From assembly GCA_947627525.1 (NCBI GenBank), contig CANQWJ010000053.1, positions 1-8,058 on the forward strand: a stretch of DNA of 8,058 bases. Reading direction: 5' to 3'. Position numbers and translations under genes: made by a program. Shown piece by piece: positions 1-5,368 of the stretch. Origin of the DNA: an uncultured Bacilli bacterium. GTDB taxonomy: Bacteria > Bacillota_I > Bacilli_A > RF39 > UBA660. Position 1 is the first letter of the stretch. Every line of letters starts with the position of its first letter. The notes beneath the pieces were generated by a model. That model did not search any database, was not told the DNA's origin, and saw nothing but the letters and a program-made list of their open reading frames with translations.

Positions 1-17
1 TATGGGTTATTTTAGTT

Positions 18-70
18 AATTCGAATATCCAAATCAAAACTTTATATCAATTCGAATATCGTTATCAAAA
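18..70. repeat. Imperfect direct repeat, two copies 31 bases apart
   Basis: AATTCGAATATC occurs at 18-29 and again at 49-60. The similarity continues into ATCAAAA (33-39 and 64-70), so each unit is about 21 bases with three mismatches. The core ATTCGAAT is its own reverse complement. The 31-base period is close to three helical turns, which would put both copies on one face of the DNA, and both lie just upstream of the promoter at 94-120. I infer a regulator binding site. The same octamer recurs at 1470-1477, before the secreted-protein gene. Confidence 0.55.
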
Positions 71-93
71 TAAACAATAAAATAAAAAAATGT

Positions 94-120
94 TTCGACT
101 TTATAAAATTGTGTTATAAT
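94..120 (+). promoter_or_regulatory. Extended -10 promoter for the acidic protein gene
   Basis: A perfect TATAAT (115-120) is preceded by TG at 112-113, giving the extended -10 form TGTTATAAT. The -35 is poor: TTCGAC at 94-99 with a 15-base spacer, or TTTCGA at 93-98 with 16. Transcription would start near 127. The -35 overlaps a GTTTCGAC motif (92-99) that is repeated at 1459-1466. Confidence 0.7.
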
Positions 121-152
121 ACATAGAAAAAGTTTTTGAAGGTGTGGGAGAA

Positions 153-671
153 ATGGATGAAATATTAAAAAAAATGTATAAATTAAAAACAATAGTTGAA
201 GATGTATCTGATAGAATAGATCGTTTAAGTGATTTATCTGAATTATTGTATTCTGATTCTAGTTATGAAGAAGAGTTAGACGAGTTTATTAAATTATTTG
301 ATGTTGAAGATGAAGAATATGATTTTATTTTTGATCGCAAATCAAAAGTAACATCTAGTCAAAGACTTAGATTTTTGATTGAGTTAAAAAAGACGAAAGA
401 TAGTTTTAGTGCTCAAGATCATTTAGATGAAGAAGCAATAGGAGATAAATATTATGCCGCTTTTGCATTTGCTAAAAAGGTTGTTCTTGAAAGAGATGAG
501 GATACTTTTAGGCAATTTAGTGAAGATGCGACTAATCCTAATAATTTTGCTAAACCATTCAATGAGTATTGTGACTCTTTAGAAACATATACGAATATAT
601 GGCCAACTGCTAGTGTAGAAGAAAAATCAGAAAAAAAAGTTATGAAAATAATGGAGAAAATAATAGTATAG
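153..671 (+). CDS. Acidic cytoplasmic protein of unknown function
   Basis: I do not recognise this 172-residue protein and assign no function. I chose ATG 153 because AAGGTG at 139-144 sits about eight bases upstream. The in-frame GTG at 144 would lie on top of that ribosome binding site. The protein has no signal peptide or membrane segment and is rich in Asp and Glu, especially around residues 35-60. The N-terminal 30 residues or so look helical, with regularly spaced hydrophobic residues that could form a short coiled coil. The C-terminal end is lysine-rich. It has its own promoter and a terminator overlapping the stop codon, so it is a single-gene unit. Next downstream is an XRE-type regulator. 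The reading frame and expression signals are convincing; the role is unknown. Confidence 0.8.
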   Translation: MDEILKKMYKLKTIVEDVSDRIDRLSDLSELLYSDSSYEEELDEFIKLFDVEDEEYDFIFDRKSKVTSSQRLRFLIELKKTKDSFSAQDHLDEEAIGDKYYAAFAFAKKVVLERDEDTFRQFSEDATNPNNFAKPFNEYCDSLETYTNIWPTASVEEKSEKKVMKIMEKIIV

Positions 672-687
672 TTATTTTCTTTTTTTT
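655..687 (+). terminator. Terminator overlapping the stop codon of the acidic protein gene
   Basis: AGAAAATAA (655-663) pairs perfectly with TTATTTTCT (672-680) around an eight-base loop, followed by a run of T (680-687). The stop codon TAG (669-671) lies in the loop. Confidence 0.75.
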
Positions 688-759
688 ACAAAAATTCATT
701 ACTACGATATCAAAAGAAATATTTTTGTGATTTATATAGTAATTGAGGAGTACATAATT

Positions 760-1446
760 ATGGATTATGGTAAAATAGGAAATTATATAAAGAATAAACG
801 TAAAAAACTTCATATAACTCAAGATGAGTTAGGTGAATTATTAGGAGTAACTGGTAAGGCTGTATCAAAGTGGGAATGTGGTTCAGCAATGCCTGATGTT
901 TCATTATTTATTCCACTATCTGATATCCTAAAAATTGAAGTTTCCGAATTGTTAAATGGTGAAGATAGAAAAGATAATCTTGCGATAGTTCATAAACGAA
1001 AAAATATTTTAATGGTTATGTTGATAATTGTGACAGTAGCATCAGTAATTTTTGCTTTAATTATGGGAATTTATTATAGAAATAATTATGATAAAGTTCA
1101 AATTTATAAATTATCGAGTGAAAATAAGTCATTTTTTGTTAATGGTGAAATAATATCTATTAATGATAAAAATTATATTTCAATATATAACGTTGGATAT
1201 TTAGGAAAAGAAGTACTAAGTGGTGACTATATAAAATATCAACTTTATAATAAAAGCGATAAAATATTTGAAAAAAGTATTTCTAATAATGAGAAAGAGA
1301 ATCATATTAATAGTACATTTGATTCTATTACATTTTCAACAAGACCAATTAATTGCGGAAAATGTTCTAATTTGATTTTAAAATTTGAAATTGGAAATGA
1401 TAGTGATAAAATTACAAATTTTAGTATTAAATTAAAAGTCGAATAG
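760..1446 (+). CDS. XRE-family regulator with a membrane anchor
   Basis: A 228-residue protein starting at ATG 760, placed nine bases after the ribosome binding site GAGGAG (745-750). An in-frame GTG at 727 has no such site. Residues 7-62 form a helix-turn-helix of the Cro/C1 (XRE, HTH_3) type: KNKRKKLHITQDELGELLGV, then the likely recognition helix TGKAVSKWECG, then PDVSLFIPLSDILKIEVSELL. Residues 82-106 form one strongly hydrophobic membrane segment, so the DNA-binding domain should face the cytoplasm. The C-terminal 120 or so residues, probably outside the membrane, are polar and strand-like and I do not recognise them. Proteins of this layout are widespread in Bacillota, usually with unknown signals. 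A promoter is not obvious; it may depend on read-through from the upstream gene. Control of its neighbours is inferred from shared upstream motifs. Confidence 0.88.
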   Translation: MDYGKIGNYIKNKRKKLHITQDELGELLGVTGKAVSKWECGSAMPDVSLFIPLSDILKIEVSELLNGEDRKDNLAIVHKRKNILMVMLIIVTVASVIFALIMGIYYRNNYDKVQIYKLSSENKSFFVNGEIISINDKNYISIYNVGYLGKEVLSGDYIKYQLYNKSDKIFEKSISNNEKENHINSTFDSITFSTRPINCGKCSNLILKFEIGNDSDKITNFSIKLKVE

Positions 1447-1458
1447 GTAGTAGAACAA

Positions 1459-1496
1459 GTTTCGACAAAATTCGAATGACAAAAAGTGTTAAAAAT
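1459..1496 (+). promoter_or_regulatory. Candidate control region and promoter of the secreted-protein gene
   Basis: GTTTCGAC (1459-1466) and the palindrome ATTCGAAT (1470-1477) repeat the two motifs found upstream of the gene at 153. They are followed by TGTTAAAAA (1487-1495), a weak extended -10. No good -35 stands 16-18 bases upstream; ATTCGAAT covers part of that position. This fits a promoter that needs an activator, or an operator for a repressor. The call is inference from repeated motifs. Confidence 0.4.
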
Positions 1497-1538
1497 TTTG
1501 AATTTTAATTATTATGAAAAGTGAAAGGAGAGAAAATA

Positions 1539-2408
1539 ATGATGAAAAAGAAGATAATGTTAATTTTGGCAATACTAATTTTTGTACCAGGAGTAGTATT
1601 TGCGGATGGGGACGCCTATTACGAAAACTATTATGGTGTAAAGATGAGTAAGGAAGAATATGATAATTTAGTAGAATTGGGATTTTCAGAAAGTGAAATA
1701 GAATATATGTTAGAAGATGATTTTAACTATAATAATAGTTTCAATGGTGAATTAGTTTCTGATACTACTAATTATTATGTAAATATTATTAGATATGATG
1801 CCACTGGTAGAATAATTAGTGATAATGATTTTAGAATATCTAAAGAAGACTACATAAAAAATTCAGGAGTTGAACCACTAGGATATAGTGATGGTTTGAT
1901 TCAATCTGAATATAAAGAATTGAGAACAACAATTTCGCAAATTGATTCCGTGGAATTTCGTTATAAAGTTAATTTACAATGGAGAAAATTTCCCGCTGTT
2001 CGCAGTTACGATATCATCGGAATTGGTGTGGATTCCCACATTTTAACATCTGGTGATGCACATTTTAGTCAAACATATTGTGTTCTTAATTTTTGTAAAA
2101 CTTCTACTGAAACCAATGATATCGGTTATGATTTAACAGGTATTGGTGCAAGTTTTGCTTTACCAACGGAAACAGTTACTAAACTTGAATCATCTTTGTA
2201 TTTTAATGTTGTAAAGCTAAGTATTAATAATACTGTTAAATCACAAAATGCATATGGTGATTATTCACATGCTACCAAAAAAATAAGCAGTAGTAATGCG
2301 ATGCGATATAATGTTGCTCCTAGTGTTGGTATAGAATTAAATTCAGCCATTTATAGTTATTACGATGATATAACACCTGCTGTTGCAAGATGGACTGGTA
2401 CTTGGTAA
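1539..2408 (+). CDS. Secreted protein of unknown function
   Basis: A 289-residue protein. ATG 1539 lies eight bases after AAGGAG (1525-1530); ATG 1542 is possible, while an in-frame GTG at 1521 overlaps the binding site. Residues 1-22 are a classic Sec signal peptide: MMKKK, a hydrophobic core, and a VFA cleavage site before Asp23. The mature start contains YYGVKMSKEEYDNLVELGFSESEIEYM, split here as YYGVKMSKEEYDNLVELG and FSESEIEYM. I associate this type of N-terminal segment with secreted proteins of low-GC Gram-positives, but this is from memory. The rest is rich in Ser, Thr, Asn and Tyr and looks beta-rich. Its only cysteines, Cys181 and Cys186 (CVLNFC), could form a disulphide. There is no lipobox, LPxTG anchor or second membrane segment, so release from the cell is likely. 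It follows the XRE gene by 92 bases. No enzyme motif was recognised. Confidence 0.85.
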   Translation: MMKKKIMLILAILIFVPGVVFADGDAYYENYYGVKMSKEEYDNLVELGFSESEIEYMLEDDFNYNNSFNGELVSDTTNYYVNIIRYDATGRIISDNDFRISKEDYIKNSGVEPLGYSDGLIQSEYKELRTTISQIDSVEFRYKVNLQWRKFPAVRSYDIIGIGVDSHILTSGDAHFSQTYCVLNFCKTSTETNDIGYDLTGIGASFALPTETVTKLESSLYFNVVKLSINNTVKSQNAYGDYSHATKKISSSNAMRYNVAPSVGIELNSAIYSYYDDITPAVARWTGTW

Positions 2409-2704
2409 CAAAATTGTCCATATTATTTAATTAATATTTATTATAAATTTTAGTTAAATTAATTTAAAATTATTTTTAATAATGTGTTATTGATGATATT
2501 TATATTTAAATAATAAAATATTATGTTGAGGTTAGACAAAAATAAAAAAATATAATTAAGCCAAGTTGTACACAGTTTAATAAGATATAGTATTTATATT
2601 ATTAATTGTGAATTACCATTAATGTCCATTAATAAATTTGTTTGTAATTATTTTAATTATATTTATAGTTATATTGTTAAATTATAAGTTTATACATTAT
2701 GTTC

Positions 2705-2730
2705 AAGAGTAATCAAATTTACTCTTTTTT
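2705..2730 (+). terminator. Isolated intrinsic terminator
   Basis: AAGAGTAA (2705-2712) and TTACTCTT (2719-2726) form a perfect eight-base stem around TCAAAT, followed by T up to 2730. There is no comparable A-run on the upstream side, so it acts on the + strand. No gene ends nearby; the nearest stop codon is at 2408. Confidence 0.75.
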
Positions 2731-2784
2731 CATTTATAAATTAATTATATAACTTGTCTACTTTGGTGTAAAATTAATAAAAAA

Positions 2785-2815
2785 TTGTGTATAGTTTACA
2801 AATAAATGTTAGAAT
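2785..2815 (+). promoter_or_regulatory. Extended -10 promoter for the YitT-family gene
   Basis: TGTTAGAAT (2807-2815) is an extended -10 with one mismatch in the hexamer. The best -35 is TTGTGT at 2785-2790 with a long 19-base spacer. Transcription would begin near 2822, leaving a leader of under 20 bases that is little more than the ribosome binding site. Confidence 0.5.
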
Positions 2816-2839
2816 TATATTAGGTAGGTGTTTGAAGTT

Positions 2840-3736
2840 ATGGCAAAACTAAAGAAAAATCATTTTTTATTTTTGTTATTGCAATTTATTGGAATGTCAA
2901 TAGGGGCTTGTTTAGCAGCTATTGCACTACGTCAATTTCTTGTTCCTAATTCTATATTAGATGGTGGTATTACTGGTATTTCAATAATTATTAATAAATT
3001 GACTAAAATAAAGTTAGGTATCTTAATTTTTTGTATTAATATTCCTTTTTTGTATATTGGTTATCATAATTTAGGAAAACATTTTTTAATAAAAGCTATA
3101 TATAGTATGGCCTTATTTTCAATTCTTTTGGAAGTATTTGAATCAATACCAATAATTACTAGCGATATTCTTTTAGCGCTGGTTTATGGTGGTGTTTTAT
3201 TAGGAATTGGTGTTGGTTTAATCATTAAGTGTGGTGGTTGTGTTGATGGAACAGAATCGGTTGCTATTGTCATAAGTAAAAATACTTCTTTATCAGTTGG
3301 ACAAATTGTTTTGATGTTTAATTTAATTATTTTTGCAATAGCGGGATTCATGTTTGGAGCTAATCGTGCTTTGTATTCATTACTTACTTATTTCATAACT
3401 TTTAAAATAATTGATTTTGTTAATGATGGTTTAGAAAAAGTAAAATCTGTAATGATTATTTCTGAAAATGGCACATCTCTTGCTGAAACCATTTATCGTC
3501 GTTTAGGACGTACTTGTACTTTGTTAGAAGGAACAGGTTTAATAACTGGTAGCAAATCAATTTTATATGTTGTTGTAACACGTTTAGAAATTCCTGAAAT
3601 AAAAAGAATTGTCGATGAAGAAGATAGTTCAGCTTTTGTTACTATATCAGATGTATCAGAAATAGTTGGTAATCATATTAAATCAACGACGGCAATGAAT
3701 CGTATTAAAAAGAGTAAAAAGAGTAAGTTATCTTAA
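2840..3736 (+). CDS. YitT-family integral membrane protein
   Basis: A 298-residue member of the YitT family (DUF161 membrane domain plus C-terminal DUF2179 domain), common in Bacillota; its transport or signalling role is not established. Start ATG 2840 follows AGGTAGGTG (2822-2830); the in-frame GTG at 2828 is part of that site. Residues from about 10 to 195 hold five or six membrane helices with family signatures VPNSILDGGITGISIIIN near the N-terminus and CGGCVDGTESVAIVISK mid-way. The soluble C-terminal part contains RTCTLLEGTGLITG and a regular alpha/beta stretch ending in TISDVSEIVG, typical of DUF2179. The last 15 residues are very lysine-rich, which is partly forced because the terminator stem lies inside the coding end. 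It forms its own unit with promoter and terminator. Family assignment is firm; function is unknown. Confidence 0.92.
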   Translation: MAKLKKNHFLFLLLQFIGMSIGACLAAIALRQFLVPNSILDGGITGISIIINKLTKIKLGILIFCINIPFLYIGYHNLGKHFLIKAIYSMALFSILLEVFESIPIITSDILLALVYGGVLLGIGVGLIIKCGGCVDGTESVAIVISKNTSLSVGQIVLMFNLIIFAIAGFMFGANRALYSLLTYFITFKIIDFVNDGLEKVKSVMIISENGTSLAETIYRRLGRTCTLLEGTGLITGSKSILYVVVTRLEIPEIKRIVDEEDSSAFVTISDVSEIVGNHIKSTTAMNRIKKSKKSKLS

Positions 3737-3753
3737 AAAAACTTGCTTTTTTT
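3716..3753 (+). terminator. Terminator overlapping the end of the YitT-family gene
   Basis: AGTAAGTT (3722-3729) pairs with AACTTGCT (3740-3747) with one G-T pair; the A-run at 3716-3720 and the T-run to 3753 extend it. The stop codon (3734-3736) lies in the loop. The right arm and T-run also contain the -35 of the next promoter. Confidence 0.75.
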
Positions 3754-3771
3754 GTGGTAATGTGTTATAAT
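3743..3771 (+). promoter_or_regulatory. Extended -10 promoter for the 96-residue membrane protein
   Basis: TTGCTT (3743-3748), a 17-base spacer and TATAAT (3766-3771), with TG at 3763-3764 making an extended -10. The -35 is inside the terminator of the preceding gene. Transcription should start near 3778. Confidence 0.8.
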
Positions 3772-3803
3772 CTAGGCATATTTATTGAAGGGGGATTTAT
3801 AAT

Positions 3804-4094
3804 ATGGATGATTTTGAAACTATTGAAACTAGATATGGAAAAATAAGAGCAAATAAAAAGTTCTTTACTGCTTGTAGTTATACTGGGGTAGCGTTTATGG
3901 CTGCTAGTGTTGGTTTATTTGGTGCTAAAATATTTACGGGATATGGTAGTTATATTACACCTTTAGTTACTTCTGGACTAGGAGCAGCAGCAGCTCTTGT
4001 TCCACAAATTTTTATTGAACAAGAAGATAAAGATAAAAAAAGAATTGACAATATTGTTGTAGATAGACAAGCAAGACAAAAAGTAAGAAGATAA
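3804..4094 (+). CDS. Small two-helix membrane protein
   Basis: A 96-residue protein I do not recognise. The start is fixed by GAAGGGGG (3787-3794) about nine bases upstream. It has a polar N-terminus of 19 residues, two hydrophobic segments (about 20-44 and 49-71) rich in Ala and Gly, and a charged C-terminus with a Glu/Asp/Lys patch and a very basic end. Just before the first segment it carries YGKIRANKKFF, which resembles NGRVKFNKGLF at the same place in the next protein (4208-4570). Promoter type, ribosome binding site and two-helix layout also match, so I infer that the two are diverged copies. It has its own terminator overlapping the stop codon. The membrane location is well supported; the role is unknown. 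Confidence 0.82.
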   Translation: MDDFETIETRYGKIRANKKFFTACSYTGVAFMAASVGLFGAKIFTGYGSYITPLVTSGLGAAAALVPQIFIEQEDKDKKRIDNIVVDRQARQKVRR

Positions 4095-4110
4095 ATTCTT
4101 CTTTTTGTTT
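4085..4110 (+). terminator. Terminator overlapping the stop codon of the 96-residue protein gene
   Basis: AAGAAGA (4085-4091) pairs with TCTTCTT (4097-4103) around a five-base loop, with TTTTTGTTT following. The stop codon TAA (4092-4094) is in the loop. Confidence 0.7.
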
Positions 4111-4128
4111 ATTAAATACATTATAAAA

Positions 4129-4157
4129 TTGACTTTTTAATTGTTTTGTGATATAAT
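4129..4157 (+). promoter_or_regulatory. Strong promoter for the 120-residue membrane protein
   Basis: TTGACT (4129-4134), a 17-base spacer, then TATAAT (4152-4157) with TG at 4149-4150. This is the closest to consensus of all promoters in the window. The start is expected near 4164, giving a leader of about 44 bases. Confidence 0.85.
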
Positions 4158-4207
4158 TAGTGCACATTTAGATGATATGGCTTTATAAATAGAAGGGGGT
4201 TATTATT

Positions 4208-4570
4208 ATGGCTTATAATTCAGATTTTAATAATTTATTAAAAGATGCGCAAGTTAAAAAAACAGAAGCACCAGAACGTGTAACGGTTAATTGTGATGAT
4301 TTAAAAATAAATAATGGTCGTGTTAAATTTAATAAAGGATTATTCTATACTTCTAAAGCGGCTTTTGTTCTTTCAACAGCCGGAGCAGCTTGGTATGGAT
4401 TAAATGGTGTTGCTACTATTATTTATCCACAATTTACCTTTGTTGATACATTATCTTATGGTGCTGCTACGTTGGTTTGTGCTGGACTTGCTAAATTTAC
4501 TAATAAATGGAGTAAAAATATTAAACAAAATTTATTAGAATCACAACAAGTTAAAGTAAAAACAAAATAA
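4208..4570 (+). CDS. Small two-helix membrane protein, possible copy of its upstream neighbour
   Basis: A 120-residue protein I do not recognise. ATG 4208 follows AGAAGGGGG (4191-4199) by eight bases, nearly the same binding site as the gene before it. Residues 1-43 are polar and include a Cys at 29. NGRVKFNKGLF (36-46) leads into a first hydrophobic segment (about 45-66), then a second (about 77-96), then a basic tail. The first segment and its lead-in align with the 96-residue neighbour through G-[KR]-[IV]-[RK]-x-N-K-x-[FL]-F. The N-terminal extension is longer here. The consensus-like promoter suggests high expression. No signal peptide or catalytic motif is seen. The relationship between the two is inference, because identity outside the motif is low. 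Confidence 0.82.
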   Translation: MAYNSDFNNLLKDAQVKKTEAPERVTVNCDDLKINNGRVKFNKGLFYTSKAAFVLSTAGAAWYGLNGVATIIYPQFTFVDTLSYGAATLVCAGLAKFTNKWSKNIKQNLLESQQVKVKTK

Positions 4571-4578
4571 TTATATTG

Positions 4579-4626
4579 GCGATTGTCAATAAGTATTAAA
4601 ATATTTATTGACAGTTGCTTTTTTTT
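4579..4626 (+). terminator. Strong intrinsic terminator after the 120-residue protein gene
   Basis: GCGATTGTCAATAA (4579-4592) pairs along its full 14 bases with TTATTGACAGTTGC (4605-4618), including two G-T pairs. The loop is 12 bases and the tail has eight T (4619-4626). The right arm contains TTGCTT, the likely -35 of the next promoter. Confidence 0.9.
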
Positions 4627-4644
4627 ATTCATTTGTTTTATAAT
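4615..4644 (+). promoter_or_regulatory. Promoter of the prepilin-like gene
   Basis: TATAAT (4639-4644) with TTGCTT (4615-4620) 18 bases upstream, lying in the arm and tail of the preceding terminator. A perfect TTGACA at 4608-4613 is 25 bases away, too far to serve. There is no TG extension at the usual place. Confidence 0.6.
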
Positions 4645-4670
4645 CATTATAGAAAATAAGGTGATATAAA

Positions 4671-5174
4671 ATGAAAAATAAAAATGGTTTTACTCTAATT
4701 GAAATGCTTGCTGTTATTGTAATTCTTGGTCTTCTTATAGCTATTGCAATTCCTTCAATATCACATACAATTGAGAAAAGTAGAAAAAAAGCATATATCG
4801 ATAATGCTATTGAGTATATTTCCTCAGCTTCTCAAGCAATTGCTAAAGGGGAAATTTTAATTAGAAATACTAATACTACTTATTATATTCATATTAATAA
4901 TATAAGAACAGAAAAAGGAACTAAAACTAGTCCATATGGTGGTGAATTTGATGCTTATGTAGTAGTTACATTAGATGAAAATAATAAGTTCACATTTTAT
5001 TGGACAAGTATTGATAGTGGAGGACATTATGTTCCTATTACAGAGGAAAAAGATCTAAAAATAGAATCTATTATTGATGGTAGTGATGAACAATTATTAG
5101 CTGATGAAAATATAGGTGAAAGAACAGTAAGAGTTGTTTATGATCGAACAGGTGAAAAAAATACTTATAATTAA
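4671..5174 (+). CDS. Type IV prepilin-like protein
   Basis: A 167-residue protein with a textbook class III signal: MKNKNG, then FTLIEMLAVIVILGLLIAIA. A prepilin peptidase would cut between Gly6 and Phe7 and methylate Phe7; Glu11 is the conserved Glu5 of the mature protein. The hydrophobic helix spans residues 7-28 and continues into an amphipathic helix rich in Ser, Lys and Ala, as in pilins and pseudopilins. The C-terminal globular part (about 60-167) has many Asp, Glu, Thr and Asn residues; I do not recognise it. It could be a ComGC-like competence pseudopilin or a minor pilin. No assembly ATPase, membrane platform protein or peptidase gene is nearby, so its machinery must be elsewhere. 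The ribosome binding site is AAGGTGA at 4658-4664. I see no terminator after it, so it may read into the glyS leader. Confidence 0.88.
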   Translation: MKNKNGFTLIEMLAVIVILGLLIAIAIPSISHTIEKSRKKAYIDNAIEYISSASQAIAKGEILIRNTNTTYYIHINNIRTEKGTKTSPYGGEFDAYVVVTLDENNKFTFYWTSIDSGGHYVPITEEKDLKIESIIDGSDEQLLADENIGERTVRVVYDRTGEKNTYN

Positions 5175-5190
5175 AAAACAGCAATAATTC

Positions 5191-5219
5191 TTTACATATT
5201 AATAAATTTGTTATAAAAT
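5191..5219 (+). promoter_or_regulatory. Promoter of the glyS T-box leader
   Basis: TTTACA (5191-5196) is followed either by TAAAAT (5214-5219, 17-base spacer) or by the extended form TGTTATAAA (5209-5217, 15-base spacer). Either gives a start near 5224-5226, just before the T-box structures. Confidence 0.6.
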
Positions 5220-5223
5220 TACT

Positions 5224-5340
5224 TTTATGAAGCGATGACGGGGTGGAATCCTATCAGCTATATGTTTTGAGAGATTCTTCTAGAATAAGTAAGGTGGAAC
5301 CGCGGGAAACCGTCCTTACAATATTCTAGAAGATTTTTTA
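5224..5340 (+). promoter_or_regulatory. T-box leader controlling glyS by glycine tRNA charging
   Basis: T-box leaders sense uncharged tRNA: the specifier codon reads the anticodon and the T-box bulge binds the CCA end, favouring read-through. The T-box core AAGGTGGAACCGCGG is at 5291-5305. It folds as the standard antiterminator: GTAAGG (5289-5294) with CCTTAC (5314-5319), the bulge TGGAACC, and GCGG/CCGT closed by GAAA. AGCGATGACGGGG (5231-5243) resembles the usual 5' side of Stem I. GGA at 5245-5247, followed by A, is the best specifier candidate; GGT at 5242-5244 is an alternative. The leader is very short, about 115 bases, with no room for the upper part of Stem I. The terminator encloses the antiterminator instead of competing with it. 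Identity as a T-box is firm; the mechanism is uncertain. Confidence 0.85.
5276..5339 (+). terminator. Terminator of the glyS T-box leader
   Basis: TCTTCTAGAATA (5276-5287) pairs perfectly with TATTCTAGAAGA (5322-5333), a 12-base stem followed by six T (5334-5339). The loop holds the whole T-box antiterminator. Confidence 0.7.
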
Positions 5341-5368
5341 ATCCATAAAATAAGATTGAGGTGAAAAA

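Larger units (their letters stand above)
2409..2827. other. 419-base AT-rich gap without a supported gene
   Basis: I find no credible coding sequence on either strand. The contents I can point to are a 14-base AT-only palindrome (2454-2467), TATAAT at 2551-2556 with a possible TTGAGG at 2526-2531 (19-base spacer), two copies of CCATTAAT (2616-2623 and 2626-2633), a clear terminator (2705-2730) and the promoter of the next gene (2807-2815). The terminator lies almost 300 bases past the secreted-protein gene, so either that mRNA has a long tail or a small RNA ends there. Confidence 0.6.

Noticed and set aside
18..70. Start of a CRISPR-like array
   Set aside because: Only two imperfect, short copies with a 31-base period and no spacers of even length; a regulator site fits better.
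640..822. 60-codon open frame on the - strand between the acidic protein and XRE genes
   Set aside because: It overlaps a terminator and the start of the XRE gene, has no convincing binding site, and its composition is what AT-rich spacer gives.
2454..2467. AT-only palindrome TTAAATTAATTTAA as a terminator or operator
   Set aside because: No proper T-run follows and the stem has no G-C pair; such palindromes are expected in very AT-rich DNA.
2622..2687. 21-codon open frame in the 419-base gap
   Set aside because: No ribosome binding site, and the sequence is simple AT-rich DNA.
2566..2798. Related stretches TTGTACACAGTTTA (2566-2579) and TTGTGTATAGTTTA (2785-2798)
   Set aside because: Eleven of 14 bases match, which is not enough in this composition to claim a repeat.
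2409..2827. Insertion sequence or other mobile element in the gap
   Set aside because: No transposase fragment, inverted ends or target duplication could be found.
4456..4647. 63-codon open frame on the - strand over the end of the 120-residue protein gene
   Set aside because: It is antisense to a gene with strong expression signals and runs through its terminator; no binding site.
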